Assembly (NCBI GenBank): GCA_002317295.1
Contig: DCIY01000003.1
Coordinates: 1-30,300, forward strand
Source of the DNA: Bacteroidales bacterium UBA1714
GTDB taxonomy: Bacteria; Bacteroidota; Bacteroidia; Bacteroidales; Paludibacteraceae
Length of the DNA: 30,300 nucleotides
Direction: 5' to 3'
The notes beneath the pieces are model-generated. The model was not told the origin of the DNA. It ran no database searches and saw nothing but the letters and a program-made list of their open reading frames with translations. This document shows, in pieces, positions 13,273 to 23,215 of the stretch; within the stretch, counting starts at the first letter, position 1, and each line of letters starts with the position of its first letter. The translations under genes were made by a program, and so were the position numbers.

Positions 13273-16200
13273 ATGAAAAAAGTATATAAACTGGTGATTA
13301 CGATCACCTTGTTAGTCACAGGTTTGATGCCGGTTAATGCGTATGAATGGCATCCCAATTACACATATTGTCGATTTATTCGGGAGTTTCAACTGGATAA
13401 AGTCTGGATGCCGAAAGCGTCGGCCTCATCTGATGCCAATTTCAATAACATGCAGACGCAGGCTTGTCCGGGCTTTATTGCATTCTCCATCATGTCATGG
13501 GACAACTCCAGAAGCGGTCCAGACGATTATGATGTGGATTGGGCCCGCATCGAATTGTATGACAAAAACAACCGTAAATGGTGGCGACTGGTTTTCTTGG
13601 ATTTTAAACCCGAGAGCACCAGCGGAAGCAACGAATGGTCGGATATCTACCGGGACGATGGTAACTACAACATTACCACCGACCCTAATTGGCATATCGA
13701 GTACAACGGAAGCGATACACGGTTTGTGATGAAGAACCTCTATCGAGGTTGCGATGCAGGTATGCAGGCGTGTTACTTTAACTTGCGCTATTCGGAAGCG
13801 ACGCGCAAATTTATAGAAGACGCAGGTGATGGATTGCAGATATATTTGGTGCTCAGATATGACTACACCAGTTGGGGTGACTATCGAGAAGAGACTTATT
13901 CGACCGATTGGAAGGCGGTAGACCGTAAGTTTATCGAACGTCCCAAACGCACGGACGATTTGCAGTTTGTGGGATACAAGGACGGAGCCTATGATACGTA
14001 TTGGAAGTTTAAGATGGCTCCTCTGGGACAAGGGGTGGATGGTATCAAGTTCTATGTGCACACGGTAGCCAAACCTTCCGTCATCGTGCAGGAAAAAGGT
14101 AGTGCCGCAGAGAGAGATTCGTTTGCTCTGGATGTGGAGACCCGAAGCTGGGATGATGTGAACAATGGTAATTATGTCATCGATACGGAGCGCAAAATAG
14201 GGTATCAACCCAATAGAAACAATTATCACTCCGATGCCTTGAATAATAAAGTTCCGGATAATCTGGAGTGGAATAACAGTGTGATGTACAGTTTTGCCGT
14301 TCCCCAGTTGCGACTGCCCAGAACACTGGAGTTGAGCAATAAAAACACCGGATCCGTACACCTGCGCTGGACGGTGGACCCGGCGAGTGGCAGCAATTAT
14401 GACCGCAGTGCCTGGTTGTTGGAGCGCAGTACGGACTCCAATTTCCGGGATAATTCGATTAAGCAAGTGCTTGTAGACTATGATCCCACTGCAGGCACCT
14501 ATACCTACGACTGGCCTTTTACGGAACGCGATACGGGAAATATCACTTATTACTTCCGAGTGCGTCGTAATTTGAAATTTACCACCCGAAGTGCTTATAA
14601 CCAAACTTCGGTTATCACCGTCAATACCAACTATGTGAGTATCACGCAACTGGGAGCCATCGAACAAGGTACCAAAAACAATAAACGTGCTAAGATCACA
14701 TGGTCGCTGACGGATGGTATATGGACCCAAGACATGCGGGTCAAGTTGCTGATTAACAATGTGGAACAGACGCTGATAAATCCTACTGTGTTTAAGAAAA
14801 ATTGGGACTTTACCACCGAGATTCTTAACCTGTGTTCCCCGTATACGTTTACGATTCAGGTAGTGGAAGGAGATAAGGTGCGGTCCAGCCAGAGTATCGA
14901 GAACTTTATCATCAAGGATGAATCGGGTAGCGAAATCACAGATTTTATCTTGAGCAAAGGATTCTTCAACAACCATGTGGATCTGCGTTGGAGTATCGAT
15001 CGCCAAAAGGATGATTTCAAGAGTTTTATTATTCGCCGTTGTGTGTTGGACAAAGAAGATGAATCGGTAGAACTGGCCACGATCACCAAGCAGAAAGATA
15101 CGTATGCCTATTCCTATAAGGATGAGACCGCCATGCCGGGTGTGTACTATATCTATACGTTGGAAGGTTGGACCAGCTGTAATGACGCCATGCACCGCGT
15201 AGCCTCCAAGTCGGGTATTGGTTTTGCCAAGGCGTTTGGCGTGGTCAACGGTCAGGTGCTGTTTGAGAACGGTCAGGCAGTTCCCAATGTGACCATTGAT
15301 ATGATAGGCGAAAATACCAGCACCGGTGCTTCGCTGGATATGGGTGATAACTCCTACGCAAGCATAGAGGGTGCCAACGCTGCCAAGATGTTCCGCAGTG
15401 TGGGAGGTGGTGCCGAGATGTGGATAGCTGTCAAGCCCAACTACACGGGCAAGCGACCCCTGTTGTATCAGGCCGGCGCTGTAGACTGGTGCATCACCAA
15501 CGATAATAAGTTGCAGTGTGTGATTACACGCAATGGCACCAACTATACCATTGCCTCGCCGTTGGTGGATTCGTTGTGGAACAAGGATCAGTTCAACCAT
15601 GTGGCCTTTAACTACAGCCATATGGGCGATTCGTTGTGCATGGAATTGTACATCAATGGTATGCCGGTCAACCATGTGGTGAACCGCAAAATTAAATGTC
15701 AGAGCGGTATCGGATACAGTCAGAGTCCTATCTATATCGGCTACGATGGCAGCAATTATGTCAAAGCCTATTTGGACGAGATTCGTCTGTGGAAACTGCC
15801 TCGTACGATGCAAGAGGTGATGCTGAACTTTGACCATTTCCTCAACGGTAGGGAATCGGGATTGTCGGGTTACTACAAGTGCGATATTATCCTGGAAGAA
15901 CAGGTATATGATATCTCGGGTGACGGTTCGTCGTTTAACCAAAACCACCTGAAGATTCACAATGCGGTCACCTCTCAGGGTGCTGTGCCCAATAGTGGTC
16001 AGATAGCACTGAGAGCGCGCACGGACAGTTCGGGTAACTATCTGATTAACTGTGTGGACTACTCTAAGATGGGTTCGTTGTATAAGATGACGGCCAGTCT
16101 GGGTGCACACCAGTTCTCGCCGGCTACCAAGTCGATGTTCTTTGACGGCAATGCACCCACGCACAACAATGTGGACTTTACGGATATATCGTCATTCAAT

Positions 16201-19200
16201 GTATCGGGTACGATTACATTTGCCGGCGGTACTTATCCGGTGGAGGGTATACAGTTTAAGGTAGACGGTACGCCGGTGCTCTCTCGTCAGGGAGGGGCCG
16301 TACAGAGTGATGCCGAAGGTCATTTTGAGCTGCAGGTTCCGGTAGGCGTTCATTCCGTACAGGCCTACAAGGCAGGTCATATGCTGACCAATAACGGATT
16401 TATTCAGTGGAACAACAAGGATATCGATTATCAAAAAGACTACTCCAGCGTCACCATCAGTGACAGCACCCGTGTGCGCTTTATCGGACGTATATGCGGT
16501 GGCGATATTCAGGCTCAGGTGCCGGTGGGATTCTCCCTGTCGCGCAACAACCTGGAGGAAGGCCTGTATGTGCTGCTGGAGCAACAGCATCCTACCAAGT
16601 ACAAACTGTTTGAGACAGCATGGACGGATACGATGGTGCATCAGGTACCTTCGGTCAAGATGATGGATGTCGATCGCAGTGTCCAACTGTTTAACAATGT
16701 GGTGAAGTACGATGCCAACGGCATTCAGATCTTTATCAACGACTCCACGGGTGAGTTCTATGCCGATGTGTATCCGATAGACTATATCGTTCGTATCAGT
16801 CCCAGTCACTATCCCAGTCCGCAGGAGAGTGGTCAGGAGATTAGTTTTAAGCAACTAAGTTCCCTCACCGCCATCAAGGAACCGTATACGTATTCGGACT
16901 CTGTCGTTACCCATATCATAGCCGACAGTATCACCTACGCCCAAGAGACGTATTCCGATACCATCGAGTACGGCAAGAAGCAGGTGTATGTGGTTCGAAC
17001 CAATCCCACCCTGAGTTTCTATCAGGTGAACAACAGTGGTCGCCGTCTGAAGTACTATGGCAGCGATGCTGTGGGATTTGAGAATGAGAAGGGGTATCAG
17101 ATGGTGATTACCTGTGATTCGATCGAGACATCGCCCCATTATACGTTTGGGTTGCCGTTCTTTGATCAGAACAGCGGTTACCATTTTGTAGGAGAAATCA
17201 GTGAGAAGTACGCGCACTATACGAAGGATAACAAGATTACCTGGCAGGATACGGTGCCTGTGACGGATGCAGCCATGCATATCACCAACACGATGTTGGC
17301 CGACCGCAATGCAACGGTGATGATGGATAAGAACGGTATGGGTGAGTACCATTTCTCCATCAACCAACCCAACCTGACCAGTGCGCAGGGAACGATATCC
17401 ATGTATGTGGTGTACAATAATAATAAGAGCAGAGAAACCTGGAGTTTCCAGTTAGCACCCAAGGCCGATTATCAGGACATGCTGAAGTGTTACTACTCCA
17501 GTACCAAGAAGACCAGTGGCGATTTTATCACCGGTGGTCCGAATACGCTGTTGACTATATTGCGTGACCCTCCCGGAAGCGGTTCGTACGCTTATCTGGA
17601 CAAAGGACACACGATTGCCAAGGACCGCAGTTATACCTACAGTTCGTATGAAAATGGCAAATTGGGTCTGAGTGTGCAGTTTGGTTTTGCCATGAAGACC
17701 CTGGTGGGTATTGGTATATCCGTTGAGACTGCCATGAAGAACTCGTCGGAGTGGAAATTGGGTTGGGAGCACGATAACAAGTGGGCCTATAAGACGGATG
17801 TGTCCACCACGGCTACACTGACGGAGAAGTTCTCCACGGCTTCCGACGAAGCGAGTGTGGGTGCAGAAGCGGACCTGTTTGTGGGAACGGCCAATAACAT
17901 GAGCATTGCCACGGCCGATATCGTTCAGATCATTGACTCGGCCACTTATCGCAAGCATGGTAAGGGCAAGTATGATCCTATCTATGCCACGACCCAAAAC
18001 GGTGCTTACCTGCTGACCAAATCGCAGGGTGTCAGTTGCTCGCAACAGTTTAAGACCACGTTTGCCTATACGCAAGATGATATTATCAGTCAGGAGATTC
18101 CTCGTCTGGAGAAGGGCATCCGTTCCATTCCGGTAGCCTACAACAAGGCCGACTCTATTCGTTATGCCAACGATTCGGATGGTGTGGTGGTGTATATGCT
18201 GCGGCCGGACTTTGATTCGCTCAAGATGGAGATAGGTGACAAGAACACCTATTATATGATTGTACCTCCATCCCGTTCGGGTCAGCCGCGTGTGATTGGC
18301 GATACGCTGAGCACGATGAGAGGATGGATTAACCGCTGGAAATACTGTTTGGGTCTGAATGAGTATCAGAAATGGAAAGCTTATCAGGATCGCAACAAGT
18401 CCAATACGCTGGTGGAGAACCTCTCTGTCGCGGGTGGCGCCAAGGTTTCGCTCAGCGAGCAGTATCAGTCTTCGCGCAGTTATAACTACGCTACCACGAC
18501 CCAGAACGGTTTCTTTATTGACCGAGGTGGTAAGATCGATGTCAATGCCCCCGGCGTGCTGATGGGAGTCACCTTCGTGTTTGAAGAACATGCGGGTAAC
18601 AATAAGGAGACCAACAAGACGACCACGGAGTCGTATAATCACACCAAAGGATTTGAATTGGCTCCCAATGGGTTTGAGCGTCTGAGTGTGGATGTGCTGC
18701 ATGAGTCGGGCTGGAATGTGACGGATGAGCAGGAAGATTTGGGCAAATGGGAAGGATATGACCATGGCCGCAAGGAGACCGACGATGTGATAGAAACCAT
18801 TAAAGCGCTGGAAGCATACCCCAGTTATATCTTCTACACCCGTGGTGGTCAGACCTGTTGTCCGCACGAACCGGAGATTAAGTCGCAGTATATCGATTAT
18901 TACCTCAAGGAAGCATTGGCCTCGTTGCGTGTGCTGAAGAAAAAAGAGGATGTGAAAGTGCTGCAGGCCGACTCGGCCAAACTGTTTGGCAAATCGGTGG
19001 TAGTCAATGGTCCTACGCTGGAAATAGATCGTCCGTATGTGGAGGTGAAACCGGTGATGATGGATGGTGTGCCTTCGGGTGAAACGGCATATCTGACCAT
19101 CGAGATGACCAATAATTCGGAATCGAGTACAGACCGTCCGTATTATCTGGTGTACAAAGAGAGCACCAACAAGTACGGATTGTCGGTCAGCATCGATGGT

Positions 19201-22200
19201 ACGGCCCTGGGTACAGGACTGACCGGTGGATCGGGCGTCAGCTTCCAGATACCCGCCAATACCACGCTGAAGAAGACGCTGGCTATTGCCCGCGGTTCGG
19301 TGATGAACTACGACAATATCACCTTGTATTTGATTGCTTCCTGCGAGACGGTGAAGAATAAGTTTGCCGTGAAGGACTCGTGTACGTTCTCTGTTCACTT
19401 CACGCCTTCGTGTACGGGTGTGGATATCCAGAAGCCGATTAATGGTTGGGCTTACAACACTTCGTTACCCCAGGCAGTGAACCCCAAGAATAATAAGATG
19501 GAGCATTATATGGCTGTGAGTCTGACCAATTTTGATGTCAACTATGCAGACTTTGACCATATAGAGATTCAGTACAAACCTTCGTCCGACAATGATGACA
19601 GGTGGATCAAAGCCCACTATTTCTACAGCACGGACAGCGCCCTGCAGGTAGCCATTCGTGGTAAGGATAAGCAGTCGGCATTGCTATACAGTGTGTGCAA
19701 GGGTGGGGTGATTAACTACAAGTTGTTCCTGGACGATAAGGAGGATCAGCAGTATGATCTGAGAGCCGTGGCTTACTGTAAGAACGCCAATGAACTGGTA
19801 GCCAATTATTCGCAGGTGGTAACGGGTGTCAAGGATACCTACCAGCCTCGTCTATACGGTGCGGCCAAGCCGGCGGATGGTATATTGGGCATTAACGATG
19901 AGGTGGAACTGATCTTTAACGAGAACCTCGCCACCGGTCTGCTCACGTACAACAATTTCTCGGTAACCGGCATATTGGACGAAACGTCGTCTGACCGCAA
20001 TATCAGCGTGCATCTCAAGGGCGACGGCAAACTGCAAAGCGAAGATGCGTTCTGTCTGAAGAATAACTTCACCTTAGAAGGCTGGTTCCGCCGTCAGCAG
20101 GTGGGCGATCAGCAGATGATCTTCTCGATAGGTGATGCCGAAAACTCCCTCTCGCTGACCTTGGATAAGAATAATCTGATTGTCCGTGGGGACAGCCTCA
20201 ATCATGAGGTGAACAGTGTGGATTGGTCGAATAATGTATGGATGCCTGTGGCACTGGTTTGCCAGCAATCATCGAGTTTGGATTTGCCCAGAGTGCGGGT
20301 GATTGTGCAGCATAAGGTGGTAGGCGAATGGGTGGCAGCCAAGGATGTGTATGTGAAAGGCAAACTGGTGGTCGGCAATGGCTGGAACGGTGAAGTGGAT
20401 CAGGTGAGGGTATGGAGCAGACCGCTGGATGTGGCCCAACTCAAAGAGATGGCCTCCACCCATATCAGCAATACTTCTGTAGGACTGGTCAGCTGCTACA
20501 ACATGAACGAGAACGAAGGTGTGTTGTTGCAGGATGTGTCCTCCGAGCGCACGATGACAATGGTACATGGCAGTTGGTCGGTACCCGAAGGACGTGCCTT
20601 GGAGTTGGAAAACGCGTATGCGACCATTCCTCTGAGTGAGAGTTCGATAGCCGGTGATCAGGACTATACGTTGGAATTCTGGTTCCGCACGATGCAAAAC
20701 GAGCCTTCTGTACTGGTTACGACCGGCAAGGTGAATGACCTGAGTCTGGAGAACGGATTGACGGTGGGTATCAATGCCGAGAACAAACTGTATATCCAAT
20801 CGGGTCGTAACAGTGATAAGATTGTGGATAACGATAATGTGCTGGATAACGAGTGGCACCATTTCACCCTGGCCGTAGGACGCTCTACCGGTTTTGCCCA
20901 AGCCTATATCGATGGTGTCAACAAGGCCACCATCACGCAGGAGTCGATGGCCGGTCTGGAGGGCAGCCAACTGTATGTGGGTGCCATGATGCAGCGCGAT
21001 ACATTGAGCAAAGATACCGTTTACAGCCAGTTCTTCCACGGTGCAATAGACGAGATACGGTTGTTTAACTACTATCGTCCGCAGTATCAGGTTCAGATGT
21101 CTGTGATGGAGAAAGTGGATTCAACCACCGCAGGTCTGTTGTTCTATTATCCGCTGGAGCGCTATGAGCGTAACAGCATGGGTATCAGTGGTCTGACATT
21201 CTCGCTCAAGAACTTCTGCTCCAATGATCCCAACAAGACGATGGTGCTGTATCGAGGCGCCAAGTCCACCCAAGAGGCCGCTCCGGTGGCTACCACCTCG
21301 GCGCTGACCTATTTGGATCAAAAGGGATATACGTTCACTCCGACGGATAAGGGAATCAACTTCAAACTGATTACTCCTTTGGCGCGCATTGAACACAGTA
21401 TCCTTACCTTCACGGCCAAGGATGTGTATGATGCCAATGGCAATAAGATGATTTCGCCGGTGACCTGGTCTGCTTATGTGGACCGCAATCCGCTGGTAGT
21501 GGCTAAGAAGAATATCTCCCTGACCACGCTGGCCAATGAACCGGTAAGTTTTGAAATACCTGTAACCAACCGCAGTGGCGCTTATCAGTCGTTTACGCTG
21601 GAAGGAATGCCGACCTGGTTGAGTATGAAGGAGGGTGAGTACACCGTGGCTCCGAATGATCAGGTGGTATTGCACTTCCAGTCCAATGAATCGTTGCCTA
21701 TCGGCACGCATACGGCGCACCTGTATCTGAGCAATTCGGATGATGTGGTCATTCCTATCTGTGTGACCATCATTGTGGAAGGCGATGTACCGGAAATCGT
21801 CATTGATACCAAACGGATGTTGTACTCCATGAATGTCATTGGTCGGTTGGTCATCAACGATGTGGTGTCTACCGACACACGCGATTTGATATTGGTATAT
21901 AATAATAAGGAGTGTGTGGGATATGCCTACAATACGTATTACAAGGAGTTTGATTCGTACTTTGTTCACCTGACGGTTCATAGCGAGACCCTCAACAGCG
22001 ATATCCTCTATTATGCATTGTACGACGCCTCGTCGGGTCAAGTATATGAGGCGACCAGCAATGCCGCTGTATCGTCGTTTGGCAACAACAAACTCATTGG
22101 TTCTCCCGCCGATCCGGTTATCTTCCGCAATACGCGTCAGCAGTATCGCATGTACGATATCAATCAAGGATGGAACTGGATCAGCTTTAATGTGGTGCCT

Positions 22201-23205
22201 GAGAACAGTAACTGGAATATCAATAAGGTATTGGGAACGGCCAATTGGACCAGTGGGGATATGATTAAGTTGCCCAATAAACTGGGTGTCAAATCTGACT
22301 TTACATCGTCCAATCAATGGAGTGGGACCTTGACGGATCTGAATGAGAAGAACGCCTTCCTGATGCATCTGAACCAGGATGTTCATTTGGATGTGCTGGG
22401 TACTCCGGTGGATCCGAGTACGGTTCACTTGCCATTGGTTCAGGGTTGGAACTACATCGCCTACCTGCCTCAGGTCAGTCTGAGTGTGCAGGAGGCCATG
22501 AGCAATTATGCGGATGTGCAAAACAATGCCACCATCAAGTCGCTTACGCAGTTTGCCATTTACTACAACGGCAGTTGGGTAGGTACCCTCAAGACGATGC
22601 AACCGGGTCAGGGTTATATGCTCTATCACAAAGGCAAATCGTCTACCCTGACATACCCGTCCACATATGCTTTCAGTTCGGTACCCAAGCGTCTACAGGT
22701 GGTGAATTACGCCACCAACATGTCGCTGGTAGCTCAACCGGTGGGTATTGAGGCGCACGAGGGCGATGTGCTGACGGCTTATAATGGTGGTGAAGCAGTC
22801 GGTGTGGCGCAACTCACAGACGGCGTTTGGTATATGTCCATTGCCGGAGATGCAGAAACGACGCTGAACTTTGTGTACACAGGTATGGATGGTCAAAAAG
22901 CATCCTCAACGCAATTGCGCTATGGTGCCAATACCATTATCGGTCAACCCAATGCCCCGCAACTCATTGAGTTTGCTCAGACACAAAACGAGTGGGTGGT
23001 ATATCCGTCACCGGTACAACATGTATTGTACTATACCATACCGGAAGGTGCCGAGTACTATACCATCTACTCACTCACGGGTGAGTGCCTGTTGCGCGGT
23101 CAGGTGACCGGCAGCGTGCAGGTGGAGGCTATTCCGTCCGGAGTCTATATCATTGAGATAACGACCCAGACGCGCACCTACCGTACAACGTTTATTAAAG
23201 AGTAA
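13273..23205 (+). CDS. Giant 3310-aa T9SS-exported multidomain protein
   Basis: The signal peptide ends near residue 23 (MPVNA-YEW). Domains by eye: fibronectin-III-like about 350-450 and 555-632; carboxypeptidase-regulatory-like about 654-680 and 973-1036; LamG/ConA-like about 710-885, 2255-2410 and 2440-2625, each ending in a DEIRLW-type or DQVRVW-type strand; an Ig-like segment near 2190-2235 (DEVELIFNENL); a second beta-sandwich region about 2735-2840 (VDRNPLVVAKKNISL, MPTWLSMKEG); two GWNWIS/GWNYIA modules near 2965-3130; and a type A T9SS sorting domain from about 3240 (VVYPSPVQHVLYYTI to RTTFIKE). Residues about 1400-2180, including ILRDPPGSGSYAYLDKG near 1430, match nothing I can name. 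It is probably a large surface or secreted adhesin/glycan-binding protein. It takes up a third of the window. Confidence 0.9.
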   Translation: MKKVYKLVITITLLVTGLMPVNAYEWHPNYTYCRFIREFQLDKVWMPKASASSDANFNNMQTQACPGFIAFSIMSWDNSRSGPDDYDVDWARIELYDKNNRKWWRLVFLDFKPESTSGSNEWSDIYRDDGNYNITTDPNWHIEYNGSDTRFVMKNLYRGCDAGMQACYFNLRYSEATRKFIEDAGDGLQIYLVLRYDYTSWGDYREETYSTDWKAVDRKFIERPKRTDDLQFVGYKDGAYDTYWKFKMAPLGQGVDGIKFYVHTVAKPSVIVQEKGSAAERDSFALDVETRSWDDVNNGNYVIDTERKIGYQPNRNNYHSDALNNKVPDNLEWNNSVMYSFAVPQLRLPRTLELSNKNTGSVHLRWTVDPASGSNYDRSAWLLERSTDSNFRDNSIKQVLVDYDPTAGTYTYDWPFTERDTGNITYYFRVRRNLKFTTRSAYNQTSVITVNTNYVSITQLGAIEQGTKNNKRAKITWSLTDGIWTQDMRVKLLINNVEQTLINPTVFKKNWDFTTEILNLCSPYTFTIQVVEGDKVRSSQSIENFIIKDESGSEITDFILSKGFFNNHVDLRWSIDRQKDDFKSFIIRRCVLDKEDESVELATITKQKDTYAYSYKDETAMPGVYYIYTLEGWTSCNDAMHRVASKSGIGFAKAFGVVNGQVLFENGQAVPNVTIDMIGENTSTGASLDMGDNSYASIEGANAAKMFRSVGGGAEMWIAVKPNYTGKRPLLYQAGAVDWCITNDNKLQCVITRNGTNYTIASPLVDSLWNKDQFNHVAFNYSHMGDSLCMELYINGMPVNHVVNRKIKCQSGIGYSQSPIYIGYDGSNYVKAYLDEIRLWKLPRTMQEVMLNFDHFLNGRESGLSGYYKCDIILEEQVYDISGDGSSFNQNHLKIHNAVTSQGAVPNSGQIALRARTDSSGNYLINCVDYSKMGSLYKMTASLGAHQFSPATKSMFFDGNAPTHNNVDFTDISSFNVSGTITFAGGTYPVEGIQFKVDGTPVLSRQGGAVQSDAEGHFELQVPVGVHSVQAYKAGHMLTNNGFIQWNNKDIDYQKDYSSVTISDSTRVRFIGRICGGDIQAQVPVGFSLSRNNLEEGLYVLLEQQHPTKYKLFETAWTDTMVHQVPSVKMMDVDRSVQLFNNVVKYDANGIQIFINDSTGEFYADVYPIDYIVRISPSHYPSPQESGQEISFKQLSSLTAIKEPYTYSDSVVTHIIADSITYAQETYSDTIEYGKKQVYVVRTNPTLSFYQVNNSGRRLKYYGSDAVGFENEKGYQMVITCDSIETSPHYTFGLPFFDQNSGYHFVGEISEKYAHYTKDNKITWQDTVPVTDAAMHITNTMLADRNATVMMDKNGMGEYHFSINQPNLTSAQGTISMYVVYNNNKSRETWSFQLAPKADYQDMLKCYYSSTKKTSGDFITGGPNTLLTILRDPPGSGSYAYLDKGHTIAKDRSYTYSSYENGKLGLSVQFGFAMKTLVGIGISVETAMKNSSEWKLGWEHDNKWAYKTDVSTTATLTEKFSTASDEASVGAEADLFVGTANNMSIATADIVQIIDSATYRKHGKGKYDPIYATTQNGAYLLTKSQGVSCSQQFKTTFAYTQDDIISQEIPRLEKGIRSIPVAYNKADSIRYANDSDGVVVYMLRPDFDSLKMEIGDKNTYYMIVPPSRSGQPRVIGDTLSTMRGWINRWKYCLGLNEYQKWKAYQDRNKSNTLVENLSVAGGAKVSLSEQYQSSRSYNYATTTQNGFFIDRGGKIDVNAPGVLMGVTFVFEEHAGNNKETNKTTTESYNHTKGFELAPNGFERLSVDVLHESGWNVTDEQEDLGKWEGYDHGRKETDDVIETIKALEAYPSYIFYTRGGQTCCPHEPEIKSQYIDYYLKEALASLRVLKKKEDVKVLQADSAKLFGKSVVVNGPTLEIDRPYVEVKPVMMDGVPSGETAYLTIEMTNNSESSTDRPYYLVYKESTNKYGLSVSIDGTALGTGLTGGSGVSFQIPANTTLKKTLAIARGSVMNYDNITLYLIASCETVKNKFAVKDSCTFSVHFTPSCTGVDIQKPINGWAYNTSLPQAVNPKNNKMEHYMAVSLTNFDVNYADFDHIEIQYKPSSDNDDRWIKAHYFYSTDSALQVAIRGKDKQSALLYSVCKGGVINYKLFLDDKEDQQYDLRAVAYCKNANELVANYSQVVTGVKDTYQPRLYGAAKPADGILGINDEVELIFNENLATGLLTYNNFSVTGILDETSSDRNISVHLKGDGKLQSEDAFCLKNNFTLEGWFRRQQVGDQQMIFSIGDAENSLSLTLDKNNLIVRGDSLNHEVNSVDWSNNVWMPVALVCQQSSSLDLPRVRVIVQHKVVGEWVAAKDVYVKGKLVVGNGWNGEVDQVRVWSRPLDVAQLKEMASTHISNTSVGLVSCYNMNENEGVLLQDVSSERTMTMVHGSWSVPEGRALELENAYATIPLSESSIAGDQDYTLEFWFRTMQNEPSVLVTTGKVNDLSLENGLTVGINAENKLYIQSGRNSDKIVDNDNVLDNEWHHFTLAVGRSTGFAQAYIDGVNKATITQESMAGLEGSQLYVGAMMQRDTLSKDTVYSQFFHGAIDEIRLFNYYRPQYQVQMSVMEKVDSTTAGLLFYYPLERYERNSMGISGLTFSLKNFCSNDPNKTMVLYRGAKSTQEAAPVATTSALTYLDQKGYTFTPTDKGINFKLITPLARIEHSILTFTAKDVYDANGNKMISPVTWSAYVDRNPLVVAKKNISLTTLANEPVSFEIPVTNRSGAYQSFTLEGMPTWLSMKEGEYTVAPNDQVVLHFQSNESLPIGTHTAHLYLSNSDDVVIPICVTIIVEGDVPEIVIDTKRMLYSMNVIGRLVINDVVSTDTRDLILVYNNKECVGYAYNTYYKEFDSYFVHLTVHSETLNSDILYYALYDASSGQVYEATSNAAVSSFGNNKLIGSPADPVIFRNTRQQYRMYDINQGWNWISFNVVPENSNWNINKVLGTANWTSGDMIKLPNKLGVKSDFTSSNQWSGTLTDLNEKNAFLMHLNQDVHLDVLGTPVDPSTVHLPLVQGWNYIAYLPQVSLSVQEAMSNYADVQNNATIKSLTQFAIYYNGSWVGTLKTMQPGQGYMLYHKGKSSTLTYPSTYAFSSVPKRLQVVNYATNMSLVAQPVGIEAHEGDVLTAYNGGEAVGVAQLTDGVWYMSIAGDAETTLNFVYTGMDGQKASSTQLRYGANTIIGQPNAPQLIEFAQTQNEWVVYPSPVQHVLYYTIPEGAEYYTIYSLTGECLLRGQVTGSVQVEAIPSGVYIIEITTQTRTYRTTFIKE

Positions 23206-23215
23206 AAGTTACGTC

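Noticed and set aside
13495..16164. 889-aa open frame on the minus strand inside the giant gene
   Set aside because: The plus-strand product has signal peptide, domains and a sorting domain through this region. The antisense product is His/Ile/Arg-rich with no motif, as expected from a codon-bias shadow. The same applies to 17452-19398 and 21121-22629.
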